In this document: positions 32,896-42,644 of the stretch, piece after piece
Numbering within the stretch: position 1 is the stretch's first letter
Layout: each line of letters begins with the position of its first letter
Assembly: GCF_000382325.1 (NCBI RefSeq)
Contig: NZ_KB908057.1
Coordinates: forward strand, 240,783 to 304,782
Direction of reading: 5' to 3'
DNA length: 64,000 bases
Origin: Woodsholea maritima DSM 17123
GTDB taxonomy: Bacteria; Pseudomonadota; Alphaproteobacteria; Caulobacterales; Maricaulaceae
Made by a program: the position numbers and the translations under genes
Notes under the pieces: model-generated
What the model was told of the DNA's origin: nothing
Seen by the model: only the letters and a program-made list of their open reading frames with translations
Databases searched by the model: none

Positions 32896-35508
32896 ATGAA
32901 ACCGTTTCCAAAGAAATACAAACATACCGACGCAGAAACCCAATGGCAGGCCCGCTGGGCCGAAGATGATGCGTTTAAATGGTCGCCTGATGCGCCGGCT
33001 GAAACGGATTATGTGATTGATACCCCGCCGCCGACCGTGTCCGGAACCTTGCATGTGGGCCATGTCTATTCCTATACCCAGGCCGATATCATGGCGCGTT
33101 ATATGCGCATGAGCGGGCGCAATGTGCTCTATCCCATCGGTTGGGACGATAATGGTCTGCCGACGGAACGCTTAGTGGAAAAGGTCAAAAAGGTCCGCGG
33201 CGGAAATATGTCGCGCGAGGAATTCGTGGCCCTGTGTAAAGAGGTCATCCCCCCTTACGAGGATGAGTTCCGCAATCTGTTCTCTCGCTTGGCCTTGAGT
33301 GTGGATTGGAGCCGGGAATATCAAACGATTTCCGATGAAAGCCGTAAGGTCTCGCAGCTCTCCTTCCTTGATCTCTATCGTAAAGGCCTGTTGGAGCGCC
33401 GTTTGGAGCCCACCTTGTGGGATCCGGCCGACCGCACAGCCATCGCCCAGGCCGAGGTTGAAGAGATTGAACGCGAAGGCAAGCTCAATCAGATCCCGTT
33501 TGAGATCGAGGGCGGCGAGCTGGAGCCTGCGATCATTGCAACCTCGCGCCCTGAGCTGATCGGGGCCTGTGGCGGTTTGATGATCCACCCTGAGCATCCG
33601 CGCGCCAAAGAACTGGTCGGCAAAAATGCGATCTCGCCCCTCTATGGTGTGCCGATCCCGATCTATGCCGAAGATACGGTCGACCCTGAAAAAGGCACCG
33701 GCATTGTGATGTGCTGTACCTTTGGCGATGTCACCGACATTCAATGGTATCGCAAGCACAAATTGCCCCTGCGCGTGGTGATCGATGAAGCTGGTAAGAT
33801 GAAATCCGATCTGGCGATTGGCTCAGAGGGATGGCCTTCTAAGGATGTTGAAGCGGCTCAAGCCATCATCACCCAGCTGGCGGGCTTGAAAGCGGAAAAA
33901 GCCAAAGAGGCGATTTTAGAGATCTTGAAAGAGCGCGGCCTGATCCTGAAGCAAGATGTCACACACCAAGTGGTGCCGGTGGCCGAACGCTCTGGCGCGC
34001 CACTGGAAATCATTGTGACCCCGCAATGGTTTATCAAAACGCTCGATTATAAAGACCAGATCCTGGAAAAAGCGCGCGAGATCACCTGGCGCCCTGAGTA
34101 TATGCGCCAGCGCCTGGAAAGCTGGGTTGAAGGCCTGAAATGGGATTGGGGCATTTCGCGCCAACGCCATTTTGGTGTGTCCATTCCGGTGTGGTATTCA
34201 AAACGCCCGGGCGAAGAAGGCAAGATCATTGTTCCGAGCCCGGATCAATTGCCGGTCGACCCCACTTCTGATCTTCCTGAAGGCTATAGCGCCGATGACG
34301 TCATTGGGGAAAAGGATGTGTTGGACACCTGGGCGACCAGCTCGGTTTCCCCGCAATTGGTGACCCGCACGGTGAGTGAAGATCTGGGTAAGGATTATGA
34401 GACGCACAAACGCCTGTTCCCGATGGCGATGCGTCCGCAAGCTCATGAAATCATTCGCACATGGGCCTTCTATACCATTGTGAAGGCCCTCCATCATGGC
34501 CAAAGCGTGCCGTGGAATAATATCTCCATCTCGGGCTGGTGTTTGGCGTCAGACGGCTCGAAAATGTCCAAATCCAAGGGCAATGTGATCGACCCGATCA
34601 AATTGCTGGATGAATATGGCTCTGACGTGGTGCGCTATTGGACCGGGACCTCGCGTCTGGGCCATGATACCGCCTTGTCGCCCAATACCTTGGCTCAGGG
34701 TAAGCGCCTGGTGACCAAGCTGTGGAATGCTATCAAGCTGGCCCATATGGCTTGGGAGCAGGTACCAGAAGGCGCTTTGGCTCAACCGAGCACGGTGAAG
34801 GCTGATTTTGCGGCTGGCCTGATCTCCCATCCGATGGATCAGTGGATGCTAGGCCATTTGTCAGAGACGGTTGCCAAAGCCACTGAGGCCTTTGAGAAAT
34901 ATGAATATGCGCAGGCCCTGCGCCATGTTGAAGATTTCTTCTGGCGTATCCATTGCGACAATTATCTGGAGATTGTGAAACGCCGGACCCGGTTTGAAGG
35001 GGTACCCGATGCGGAGCAAACTTCGGCGCTTTATGCGCTCTTCCATGCCAGCGCGACGATCACGAAATTGTTTGCGCCCTTCATGCCCTTTGTCACCGAA
35101 ACCTTGCATGATGTGCTGTGGGGTGAGGGCGATAATGCCATCGCGACCATTCATGCGCGCGGCAGCTGGCCTAAGGCTGAGGACTTTATCGCACCTGACA
35201 CGTTCCGACGCGAGGGCGATAATTTCGTCTCCATCCTGGCGGCAGGGCGCAAGGTGAAGTCAGAGCTTCAAGTCTCGATGAAGGCTCCGGTCGAGGTCAT
35301 GGAGGTCGCCGGCCTTCGCGATTCTGACCCGAATGAAAGCTTGGCGCGGGTCATGGGCGATACTGCGCTTGATATGGAAGCGGTGATGAGTACGCAGACC
35401 ATCGTTTGGGCGCATCCCTTAAGTGAGGGCCTGCCCCGCGCGGCCTCGCCGGACAATGACTTTGAAGTGGCGCTGAAAATGGCTCCTCAAGAGCCAAAAA
35501 GCGAATAA
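32896..35508 (+). CDS. valS: Valyl-tRNA synthetase, Rickettsia/archaeal type
   Basis: Charges tRNA-Val. The 870-residue class I synthetase has HVGH (residues 53-56) for HIGH and KMSKS (556-560). Several blocks, YPIGWDDNGLPTERLVEK, VMCCTFGDVTDIQW and LRPQAHEIIRTWAFYT, match the archaeal-like ValRS known from Rickettsia rather than the usual proteobacterial enzyme of about 950 residues. The C-terminal coiled-coil domain of the common bacterial form appears to be missing. A strong terminator (35517-35550) follows. This is the only valS seen here; whether it is the only one in the genome cannot be told. Confidence 0.93.
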   Translation: MKPFPKKYKHTDAETQWQARWAEDDAFKWSPDAPAETDYVIDTPPPTVSGTLHVGHVYSYTQADIMARYMRMSGRNVLYPIGWDDNGLPTERLVEKVKKVRGGNMSREEFVALCKEVIPPYEDEFRNLFSRLALSVDWSREYQTISDESRKVSQLSFLDLYRKGLLERRLEPTLWDPADRTAIAQAEVEEIEREGKLNQIPFEIEGGELEPAIIATSRPELIGACGGLMIHPEHPRAKELVGKNAISPLYGVPIPIYAEDTVDPEKGTGIVMCCTFGDVTDIQWYRKHKLPLRVVIDEAGKMKSDLAIGSEGWPSKDVEAAQAIITQLAGLKAEKAKEAILEILKERGLILKQDVTHQVVPVAERSGAPLEIIVTPQWFIKTLDYKDQILEKAREITWRPEYMRQRLESWVEGLKWDWGISRQRHFGVSIPVWYSKRPGEEGKIIVPSPDQLPVDPTSDLPEGYSADDVIGEKDVLDTWATSSVSPQLVTRTVSEDLGKDYETHKRLFPMAMRPQAHEIIRTWAFYTIVKALHHGQSVPWNNISISGWCLASDGSKMSKSKGNVIDPIKLLDEYGSDVVRYWTGTSRLGHDTALSPNTLAQGKRLVTKLWNAIKLAHMAWEQVPEGALAQPSTVKADFAAGLISHPMDQWMLGHLSETVAKATEAFEKYEYAQALRHVEDFFWRIHCDNYLEIVKRRTRFEGVPDAEQTSALYALFHASATITKLFAPFMPFVTETLHDVLWGEGDNAIATIHARGSWPKAEDFIAPDTFRREGDNFVSILAAGRKVKSELQVSMKAPVEVMEVAGLRDSDPNESLARVMGDTALDMEAVMSTQTIVWAHPLSEGLPRAASPDNDFEVALKMAPQEPKSE

Positions 35509-35516
35509 ACGCTTTT

Positions 35517-35550
35517 AAAACCCCGTCTTATTTTTAAGGCGGGGTTTTAT
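35517..35550 (+). terminator. Intrinsic terminator after valS
   Basis: ACCCCGTCTT pairs with AAGGCGGGGT (one G-U pair) around an ATTTTT loop, followed by TTTTATTTG. Confidence 0.9.
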
Positions 35551-35694
35551 TTGTCAAAATCACACTCTAGTATTCATGCATGAGGTGGGGGTCTTAAACG
35601 CTGAACGCGGCTAATCTTACAGCAGCTTCATTTGTTATTGTATCACCTCTCCCCTAGGGTGCTGGGAATATCGTTGAACGTGAAGGTCTTACTC

Positions 35695-38580
35695 ATGCAG
35701 GTAAAGTCGGCTAAGCTTTTATCATCTTTGTTGATTTTGGTTCTTGTCTCGGCATGTAATCCAAAAACCGTCAATAATGGCCGTGATGGCGCGCAGGATG
35801 ATTTGCACGCGCGTGCGGCGGCGGCTGATTTTGCCCACGAATATAGCGATATTCCTGTTGATGAGGCCGTGCGCTATGGCAAGCTGGAAAACGGTCTTCG
35901 CTATGCCATTCTGTATAACGATACGCCCAGTGCCACCGCTGCGGTGCGTATGAGCTTTAATATGGGCTCTCTGGCGGAGCGTGAAGATCAGCGCGGTATC
36001 GCGCATTTTATCGAGCATATGGCCTTTAATGGCTCGACCCATATTGCGGAAGGCGAGCTTATTCCCTTGTTGGAGCGCTATGGCCTGGCCTTTGGGGCGG
36101 ATTCGAACGCCTACACCTCGTTTGATGCGGTCGGCTATCAGCTTGACCTGCCGCGCGTCGATGATGAGGTTGTCGATACCAGTTTGATGATCATGCGCGA
36201 AACGGCATCCGAGTTGAATTTGGACGCTGAAGCGATTGAGCGTGAGCGCGGCGTGATTTTAAGTGAAGAGCGTGCGCGTAATACGCCGATCCAGCGCTTC
36301 TTCAAACATTATACCCGTTTTATAATGCCCGATACAATTGTGGCGGATCGTTTCCCGATTGGTGAAACCGAGATTATTCGCACGGCACCGCGCGACGCCT
36401 TTGTGGATTATTACACCGATTACTATACCCCTGAGCGCGCCTTCCTGGTCGTTGTGGGTGAGATTGATGTCGATGCGGTTGAAGCCAAGATCCGCGAGCA
36501 TTTTGCAAGCTGGCAACAACCAGACAATGCGCCCGGCGATCCTGATATTGGCAGCTACACCGCACCCAATGTTGCACAATTTGACTATGTCTATGATCCT
36601 GACGTCTTCACAATCGTAACGGTTGATATTCCAACCGAAGGTCAAAAAGAGCTGGATACTTTGGCCTATGCCCGTAAGGACACGCTACGGTATTTGGGCA
36701 ATGCGATGCTGCAACGTCGCTTGCAGTCGCATATCAATGCCGGTCAGTCGGCTTTGGTTCAGGTCCAGATTGAGCGTGATAATCACTACAATCTGATGAC
36801 GTCAACGGGGCTTTTGGCCGTAACCTCACCGGATCGCTGGCGTGAAGGACTGGGCGAAGTTGAGCAAGAGATCCGGCGCGCGGTGGAATATGGCTTCACC
36901 CAAGCCGAGCTTGATGAGCAATGGGCGAATTTACTGCAAGGCTGGCGCAATGCAGCGGCCCAGGCCGGAACGCGCCCCACACCGGGATTAGCAGATCAGA
37001 TTACCGATGATTGGCTCAATGATGAAGTCTTCGTCCATCCCCAATATGTCTATGATCGTTTAAGCCAAGACCGTGTAAGCTTGGCAGAGGTTCAAACCTT
37101 CTTCCAAGCCATGTGGAAGGCCGGCCCGCCACAAGTCATGCTGGCAACGCCCTTGGAAGAAAGCGATGGGGCCAATGCGGTGCGTGATGCCTGGCTGGCC
37201 TCAAACGCGCAAAAGGTTGAGCCTTTGAGCGATAATGGGCCGTTGGAATTTGCCTATACAGATTTCGGAACCCCGGGTGATGTCGTCGCTGAGGCACATA
37301 TCGAGGATTTAGGCTTTGAAACCCTGCGCTTTGCCAATGGGGTGAAGCTGAATATCAAAACCACCGATTTTGAAGACAATATTGTGCGCGTACGGGTTAA
37401 TTTCGGGGCCGGTGTGCTGACCCCGCAACCTGTACCGGCTGCAAGCCGTATTTTGGGTTCTGTCTTTACCTCTGGCGGCTTGAAGCAGCATTCCAGCGAT
37501 GAATTACAACGCATTTTGGCCGGTAAGGCGGTGAATGTGGATTTGGGTGTGGCCACCGACACCTTCTTCCTACAAGGCGTTGCCTCGCCAGAAGATTTCA
37601 ATTTGCAAATGCAATTGATGGCGGCCTATCTGAGCGAGCCGGGCTGGCGGGTTGAGGCGCTGAGCCAATTCCGCGCGGTCGCCGATGAAGTGCGTCGCGG
37701 CCAAAGTGCCCAGGCGGTTCAGGTCGCCATCAATAAAGTCAGCCGTATGCTGCGTGAAGGTGATACGCGCTGGGGCTTCCCGACCGCAGAGGAAGTGTCT
37801 AATTATTCCATGGATCATGGCCGTGAGATGCTCGAGCCCGCCTTGATGTCGGCTCCGATTGAGATCACGATTGTCGGCGATATCACCCGCGATCAGGCGG
37901 TTGAGGCGGTACGTGCCACCTTCGGCGCGCTGGATGCGCGCGATGAGACCTGGCCCAGCGATGATGAAAATCGCGTGTTGAACTTCCCTGAACCTACCGC
38001 TGAGCCCATCGTGGTGCCTTTCAATGGTCAGGCCTATCAGGGCATGGTCAATGCCTATTGGAAAACCACCGATAGCAGGGATGCGCGCACGGGCCGGGTT
38101 CTGGATATGCTGCGTGCGGTTTTGGATCAAAAATCGGTTGAGGTTCTGCGCGAGGAGCTGGGTAAGACCTATTCGGCCATCGTCTCGAATTCAGAATCCC
38201 AAGTCTTCCCAGACTATGGATATTTTTGGATCGGGGTGGATGTCTCAGTTGAGGATGTCGAGGCGACCTATGGTGCCATTGATGCCATGGTTGAGGCGGT
38301 ACGCGAGGGCGATGTCAGCGAGGATGACTTCCTGCGCGCACGCACACCCATCTTGGAAGAGCTGGAGGAATTGCGCGAAGACAACCGCTATTGGCTGGCC
38401 GGGCTGAACCAGGCCCAGATGATGCCGGAGACTTTGGACCGCTTGCGCTCCTTAGAGGCCGATTACAGATCGATTACCCGCGAAGAGGTGATTGCGGCGG
38501 CGCGTCAATATCTCGCGCCTGAAAACGCGTATCGCGTGTCGATCTTACCGCAAAGTGTCGTGGACGCGGACGTGCAATAG
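35695..38580 (+). CDS. M16 family zinc metallopeptidase, lipoprotein
   Basis: A ~961-residue periplasmic insulinase-family peptidase with two M16 halves. The inverted zinc motif HFIEHMAFNG (HxxEH) is near the N-terminus, followed by the third zinc ligand region ERGVILSEE about 75 residues later, so the first half is catalytic. The second half (from ~500, GVKLNIKTTDFED) lacks the motif, as usual. The N-terminus is a lipoprotein signal ending in LVSAC. ATG at 35695 is chosen; a GTG at 35680 is possible. Family members in other proteobacteria (PqqL-like) degrade peptides. It is not in an operon with the next gene, 121 bases away. Confidence 0.9.
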   Translation: MQVKSAKLLSSLLILVLVSACNPKTVNNGRDGAQDDLHARAAAADFAHEYSDIPVDEAVRYGKLENGLRYAILYNDTPSATAAVRMSFNMGSLAEREDQRGIAHFIEHMAFNGSTHIAEGELIPLLERYGLAFGADSNAYTSFDAVGYQLDLPRVDDEVVDTSLMIMRETASELNLDAEAIERERGVILSEERARNTPIQRFFKHYTRFIMPDTIVADRFPIGETEIIRTAPRDAFVDYYTDYYTPERAFLVVVGEIDVDAVEAKIREHFASWQQPDNAPGDPDIGSYTAPNVAQFDYVYDPDVFTIVTVDIPTEGQKELDTLAYARKDTLRYLGNAMLQRRLQSHINAGQSALVQVQIERDNHYNLMTSTGLLAVTSPDRWREGLGEVEQEIRRAVEYGFTQAELDEQWANLLQGWRNAAAQAGTRPTPGLADQITDDWLNDEVFVHPQYVYDRLSQDRVSLAEVQTFFQAMWKAGPPQVMLATPLEESDGANAVRDAWLASNAQKVEPLSDNGPLEFAYTDFGTPGDVVAEAHIEDLGFETLRFANGVKLNIKTTDFEDNIVRVRVNFGAGVLTPQPVPAASRILGSVFTSGGLKQHSSDELQRILAGKAVNVDLGVATDTFFLQGVASPEDFNLQMQLMAAYLSEPGWRVEALSQFRAVADEVRRGQSAQAVQVAINKVSRMLREGDTRWGFPTAEEVSNYSMDHGREMLEPALMSAPIEITIVGDITRDQAVEAVRATFGALDARDETWPSDDENRVLNFPEPTAEPIVVPFNGQAYQGMVNAYWKTTDSRDARTGRVLDMLRAVLDQKSVEVLREELGKTYSAIVSNSESQVFPDYGYFWIGVDVSVEDVEATYGAIDAMVEAVREGDVSEDDFLRARTPILEELEELREDNRYWLAGLNQAQMMPETLDRLRSLEADYRSITREEVIAAARQYLAPENAYRVSILPQSVVDADVQ

Positions 38581-38701
38581 CAACCGTTTGACAGGCTGGC
38601 CCGTTAGGGCTTTACGATGCGCCCAAATAAGCGTTCATAGTCGCGCGCGCGTGTGAGGGTTCGCACGCGCGCTAAATTGTCAGACCCATGAGGGGGAAAG
38701 T

Positions 38702-40006
38702 ATGCGCGGATTATCCTATCTGGCCCTGTGCACCACGGCCTTGGCCGGCCTCGCCTTGCAGGCGTGTTCATCTGAAACCGGATCTAGTGTCGGCCCTGTA
38801 TCATCCTTGGACGCGGCCCGTCAGTGTCAAAGCGATACGCATTTGGCCTATCTTCAGCCCTTGGCGATGCAAGAGGGTGAAGACGAGGCCGCCTATTTCG
38901 CGCGGGTTCAAGAGGCTGCCGGTCAGTATAGTGAAAATCTGGGTGCAGATTTTGCTGCTAGTTTTGATGCGCCAGAGCGCACTGATGGCCAAAGCGATGC
39001 TGACTATAATGCTGCGTTGAGCGAAGCCTTCCTGGCGGCGAATGCCGAGGCCGATTGTATCTACACCACGCCGTCGGGTCTGCAGATCCGCGTGGATGAA
39101 AACGGTCCTGAAGATGCGCCTTCCCCCAATGAGGACGATCTGGTGACCGTCTACTATCAAGGCGTCACCTTGGATGGTGAGATCTTTGATTCGGCTTACC
39201 TGCGTGAAGCGACCGAAACCTTCCCCTCAAACCGCGTCATCGAAGGCTGGGTCGAAGCCCTGGGTGACATGCGCAAGGGCGATAAGTGGACGCTGTATGT
39301 CCCGCCGCATCTGGCCTATGGCGAAAATGGTGCCGGTGATGTTATCGCGCCAAATGAAGCTTTGATTTTCAACGTCGAAATGGTTGATGTTGCGGCACCG
39401 CCACCGCCACCGCCACCACCCGCGAAGATCGACCTTTCGCCCATCGTTGAAGAGGCACGCACCTGCGGCGCCTCTGAAGCTGAAACGCTGGAGTTTACCT
39501 CTATTCCCCGCGAAGAGGGCCAGACCATTTCTGACTATAACCTGGCCAATGGTGAAGCCTATATGGCCGCCGTCGGGTCTTTGGCGTGTGTGTTCGAACT
39601 GCCCTCAGGTCTGCGTTTCCGTATCCTAAATGCGGTGACAGAGGGCGATGAGCGCCCTGCGGTCGGTGAAGTGATCGCGGCCCATTATGAAGGCCGTTTG
39701 GTGGATGGCACGGTGTTTGATTCCTCCTATGAGGCTGGTCAGCCGATCGTATATCCCTCTAACGGTTTCATCCCAGGCTGGAATGAAGCGTTGAGCCATA
39801 TGCGTGTAGGTGAGACGTGGGAGATTTATGTCCCGACCACTCTGGCTTATGGCAATTCTCAACGCGGTGAGTTCATCACCCCGAACTCGACCTTGGTGTT
39901 CAAGATGGAGCTGGTGGGCCTGCCGCGCCGTCAGCCGGTGGAAGAACCGCAAGCCGAAGTTGAAACGGAAAATCTGGAAGAGCCAGCCGGGGAGGGTGAG
40001 CACTAA
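38702..40006 (+). CDS. Tandem two-domain FKBP-type peptidyl-prolyl isomerase lipoprotein
   Basis: A 434-residue protein with a lipobox (LALQACSS), then two FKBP domains (about residues 130-225 and 300-405), joined by an APPPPPPPPAK linker. Both carry the FKBP core: VTVYYQGVTLDGEIFDSAY and IAAHYEGRLVDGTVFDSSY, then GWVEALGDMRKGDKW and GWNEALSHMRVGETW, then YVPPHLAYGENG and YVPTTLAYGNSQ. Each domain is preceded by a ~60-residue helical part with a cysteine pair (C...ADCIY; TCG...LACVF), so the gene is an internal duplication. It probably helps fold envelope proteins. The argE start is only four bases after its stop. Confidence 0.92.
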   Translation: MRGLSYLALCTTALAGLALQACSSETGSSVGPVSSLDAARQCQSDTHLAYLQPLAMQEGEDEAAYFARVQEAAGQYSENLGADFAASFDAPERTDGQSDADYNAALSEAFLAANAEADCIYTTPSGLQIRVDENGPEDAPSPNEDDLVTVYYQGVTLDGEIFDSAYLREATETFPSNRVIEGWVEALGDMRKGDKWTLYVPPHLAYGENGAGDVIAPNEALIFNVEMVDVAAPPPPPPPPAKIDLSPIVEEARTCGASEAETLEFTSIPREEGQTISDYNLANGEAYMAAVGSLACVFELPSGLRFRILNAVTEGDERPAVGEVIAAHYEGRLVDGTVFDSSYEAGQPIVYPSNGFIPGWNEALSHMRVGETWEIYVPTTLAYGNSQRGEFITPNSTLVFKMELVGLPRRQPVEEPQAEVETENLEEPAGEGEH

Positions 40007-40009
40007 TCC

Positions 40010-41161
40010 ATGACAATGACGGCAGTGGAGATGCTGGCGCGTTTGGTGGGCTTTGATACCACCTCACGCGTCTCTAACCTGGCTTTGATTGACTGGGTCG
40101 AGGCCTATTTGGCCGATCTCGGGGCGATGACCCAAAGGGTGGTTAGCCCCGATGGGCAAAAAGCCAATCTCCACGCCATGATCGGTCCTCAAGTCGATGG
40201 CGGTGTGGTCCTGTCGGGCCACACCGATGTCGTGCCCGTCGATGGCCAGGCCTGGGATAGTGATCCCTTTGTGGTCACGCAAAAAGACGGCCGTCTTTAT
40301 GGGCGTGGCACGTGCGATATGAAGGGCTTTATCGCCTGTGGGTTGGCGGCCGCGCCGGATTTTGCCAAAGCCAATCTCAAACGCCCCGTCCATTTTGCTC
40401 TATCCTATGATGAGGAAGTCGGCTGTATCGGGGCCCCGGCCTTGATCGAAGCGATCACGCAGGGCGGTCCACGCCCTTCGGCGGTGATTGTGGGCGAACC
40501 GACGATGATGCAAGTCGTTTCGGGGCATAAAGGGCTTTATTCGTTCAAAGTGACGGTGCGCGGCTTTGAGGCCCATTCCAGCTTGGTCGAAAGCGGGGCC
40601 TGTGCGGTGACCTATGCGGCCGAGTTGATGCATTGGATTGTGCAAGAAGCCAAAGCCATGAAGGCCAAAGCCCCCGCTGACAGTGCCTTTTCTCCGCCTT
40701 ATGGCACGGTGACCATCGGTCAGGTTCATGGCGGATCGGCGATCAATATTTTGGCCAAAGAGGCCTGGTTTGAAAGCTTGATGCGCCCTGCACCCTGGGA
40801 TGATGGTCCGGACATGGGCGCGCGTTTTCGCGCCTTCGCGGCGGAGATTGAAGCCGAGATGCGCCGCTATGCCCCTTCGGCCTCGATCACGATTGAGCAA
40901 ATCTCTGATGTGCCGCCTTTGCGTCCTGAAGCCGATGGCGTGGCGGAGGCTCTGGCGCGTGCCCTGACAGGCGATAACAGTCCGCGCGTTGTGCCCTATG
41001 GCACTGAAGGCGGCCAGTTTCAGCAAGGTGGGCTTTCTACGGTGATCTGTGGGCCAGGCTCCATTGACCAGGCGCACCAGCCCAATGAATTTGTGGCTTT
41101 ATCACAGATTGAAGCCTGCGTTGGTTTTATGAAAAAACTGGAAAATCGTCTGTCACAGTGA
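40010..41161 (+). CDS. argE: Acetylornithine deacetylase
   Basis: M20-family metal enzyme that releases ornithine from N-acetylornithine in arginine synthesis. At 383 residues it shows the metal-site blocks [10 protein letters not shown] (His, Asp), [16 protein letters not shown] (bridging Asp) and [10 protein letters not shown] (Glu-Glu), and the C-terminal GTEGGQFQ with a distal [15 protein letters not shown] histidine. These fit ArgE better than DapE. The start, four bases after the FKBP stop, is supported by GGGGAGGG inside the upstream gene; the link to FKBP has no obvious metabolic meaning. Confidence 0.88.
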   Translation: MTMTAVEMLARLVGFDTTSRVSNLALIDWVEAYLADLGAMTQRVVSPDGQKANLHAMIGPQVDGGVVLSGHTDVVPVDGQAWDSDPFVVTQKDGRLYGRGTCDMKGFIACGLAAAPDFAKANLKRPVHFALSYDEEVGCIGAPALIEAITQGGPRPSAVIVGEPTMMQVVSGHKGLYSFKVTVRGFEAHSSLVESGACAVTYAAELMHWIVQEAKAMKAKAPADSAFSPPYGTVTIGQVHGGSAINILAKEAWFESLMRPAPWDDGPDMGARFRAFAAEIEAEMRRYAPSASITIEQISDVPPLRPEADGVAEALARALTGDNSPRVVPYGTEGGQFQQGGLSTVICGPGSIDQAHQPNEFVALSQIEACVGFMKKLENRLSQ

Positions 41162-41201
41162 AGGATGTCCTCTAAAGTCTAAAAGACGAGGGAGGATCTT
41201 C

Positions 41202-42584
41202 ATGTCAGATATAAATCTACCCCAGCCCCACGCCACCCGGCGCGGTGTGCTGCAAGCGGGCTTAATGGGCAGCGCCGCCATAGGGCTGAGCACGGGCGCA
41301 CGCGCCCAGGGCAATAATCCAAATACCCAAGGCCGGATGATCGACTATGCCGCGCCGCGCCTGGATAAGGTCCGCGTCGGGGTGATTGGCACCGGGCGCC
41401 GGGGCGCGACCCATTTGCGCCTGTTGGCCAATATTGATGGGGTCGAGATCAAGGCGATCTGTGATGTGGTACCGGCCGCGATTGCCAGCGCGCAAACCAT
41501 CCTGCGCGACAATGGCGCGCCTGAAGCGGCCGTTCATACCGGCTCGGATGAGGCGTATCGCGAGCTGTTGGCTCGTGATGATATTGATGCGGTCTTTGTG
41601 ATCACGCCCTGGCGCTGGCACCATCCCATGGCCAAGGCCGCTATGGTGGCCGGTAAGCACGCCTTCGTTGAAGTGCCGGTGGCTTTGAGTGTTGAGGAGT
41701 GCTGGGACCTGGTTGAGACCTCGGAAGCCACGGGCCAGCATTGTATGATGCTGGAAAATGTCTGCTATGGCCGTGATGAGCTGATGGCGCTCAACATGGT
41801 GCGCCAGAATGTGCTGGGTGAGCTTCTCCATGGCGAGGCCGCCTATATCCACGAGCTGCGCTGGCAGATGAAGGACACTGAAGAGGGCACGGGCCTGTGG
41901 CGTACCGGCTGGCATGCGCGGCGCAATGCCAATCTTTATCCGACCCATGGCCTAGGCCCGGTCTCACAATATATGGGCATCAATCGCGGTGATCGTTTTG
42001 ATTATATGACCTCTATGGCCTCACCGGCCTTGGGGCGTCAGCTTTATGCGCAACGTGAATTCCCTGCCGATCATGAGCGCAATCAGATGCGCTATATCTG
42101 CGGGGATATGAATACCTCGTTGATCAAAACCGTGCGCGGCCGCACGATCATGGTTCAGCATGATACCACGACGCCGCGCCCCTATAGCCGTCACAATCTG
42201 ATCCAGGGCACGGGCGGGGTGTTTGCGGGCTTCCCCAATCGGATCGCCTTGGAAGCCTCTGGCGATTTCCACCATTGGGACCAGGATATGGAGCCCTATT
42301 ATGCTCAATATGATCACCCGCTATGGACGCAAGTCTCTGGCCTGGCCGCGCAGCATGGCGGCCATGGCGGCATGGATTATGTGATGCTGTGGCGTTTGGT
42401 TTATTGCCTGCGCAATGGCTTACCTCTTGATCAAAACGTCTATGACGCAGCGGCCTGGTCGGTGATCAATCCGCTGTCAGAAGCCTCACTGGAAGATCGC
42501 TCCAACTCGAAAGATATTCCAGACTTCACCCGTGGGGCCTGGCAGTCCGCCGGGGAAATGATGGCGGATGTCTATGCCGGATAA
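41202..42584 (+). CDS. Tat-exported Gfo/Idh/MocA oxidoreductase, GH109-like
   Basis: A 460-residue protein with a twin-arginine signal ([18 protein letters not shown], cut after GARAQ), so it acts folded in the periplasm. The NAD-binding fold begins [12 protein letters not shown]. Long blocks are like the glycoside hydrolase family 109 alpha-N-acetylgalactosaminidases: [51 protein letters not shown] and [10 protein letters not shown]109 enzymes use tightly bound NAD for glycoside cleavage. The substrate here is unknown. A symmetric terminator follows. Confidence 0.88.
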   Translation: MSDINLPQPHATRRGVLQAGLMGSAAIGLSTGARAQGNNPNTQGRMIDYAAPRLDKVRVGVIGTGRRGATHLRLLANIDGVEIKAICDVVPAAIASAQTILRDNGAPEAAVHTGSDEAYRELLARDDIDAVFVITPWRWHHPMAKAAMVAGKHAFVEVPVALSVEECWDLVETSEATGQHCMMLENVCYGRDELMALNMVRQNVLGELLHGEAAYIHELRWQMKDTEEGTGLWRTGWHARRNANLYPTHGLGPVSQYMGINRGDRFDYMTSMASPALGRQLYAQREFPADHERNQMRYICGDMNTSLIKTVRGRTIMVQHDTTTPRPYSRHNLIQGTGGVFAGFPNRIALEASGDFHHWDQDMEPYYAQYDHPLWTQVSGLAAQHGGHGGMDYVMLWRLVYCLRNGLPLDQNVYDAAAWSVINPLSEASLEDRSNSKDIPDFTRGAWQSAGEMMADVYAG

Positions 42585-42593
42585 GGCATTAAT

Positions 42594-42626
42594 AAAAAGC
42601 CCCGCTCAGCTGAGCGGGGCTTTTTT
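42594..42626. terminator. Bidirectional terminator between GH109 and sqdB genes
   Basis: AGCCCCGCTCA pairs with TGAGCGGGGCT, flanked by A-run and T-run on opposite sides, serving both convergent genes. Confidence 0.9.
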
Positions 42627-42644
42627 GGAAGCATGGCGAAGGCC

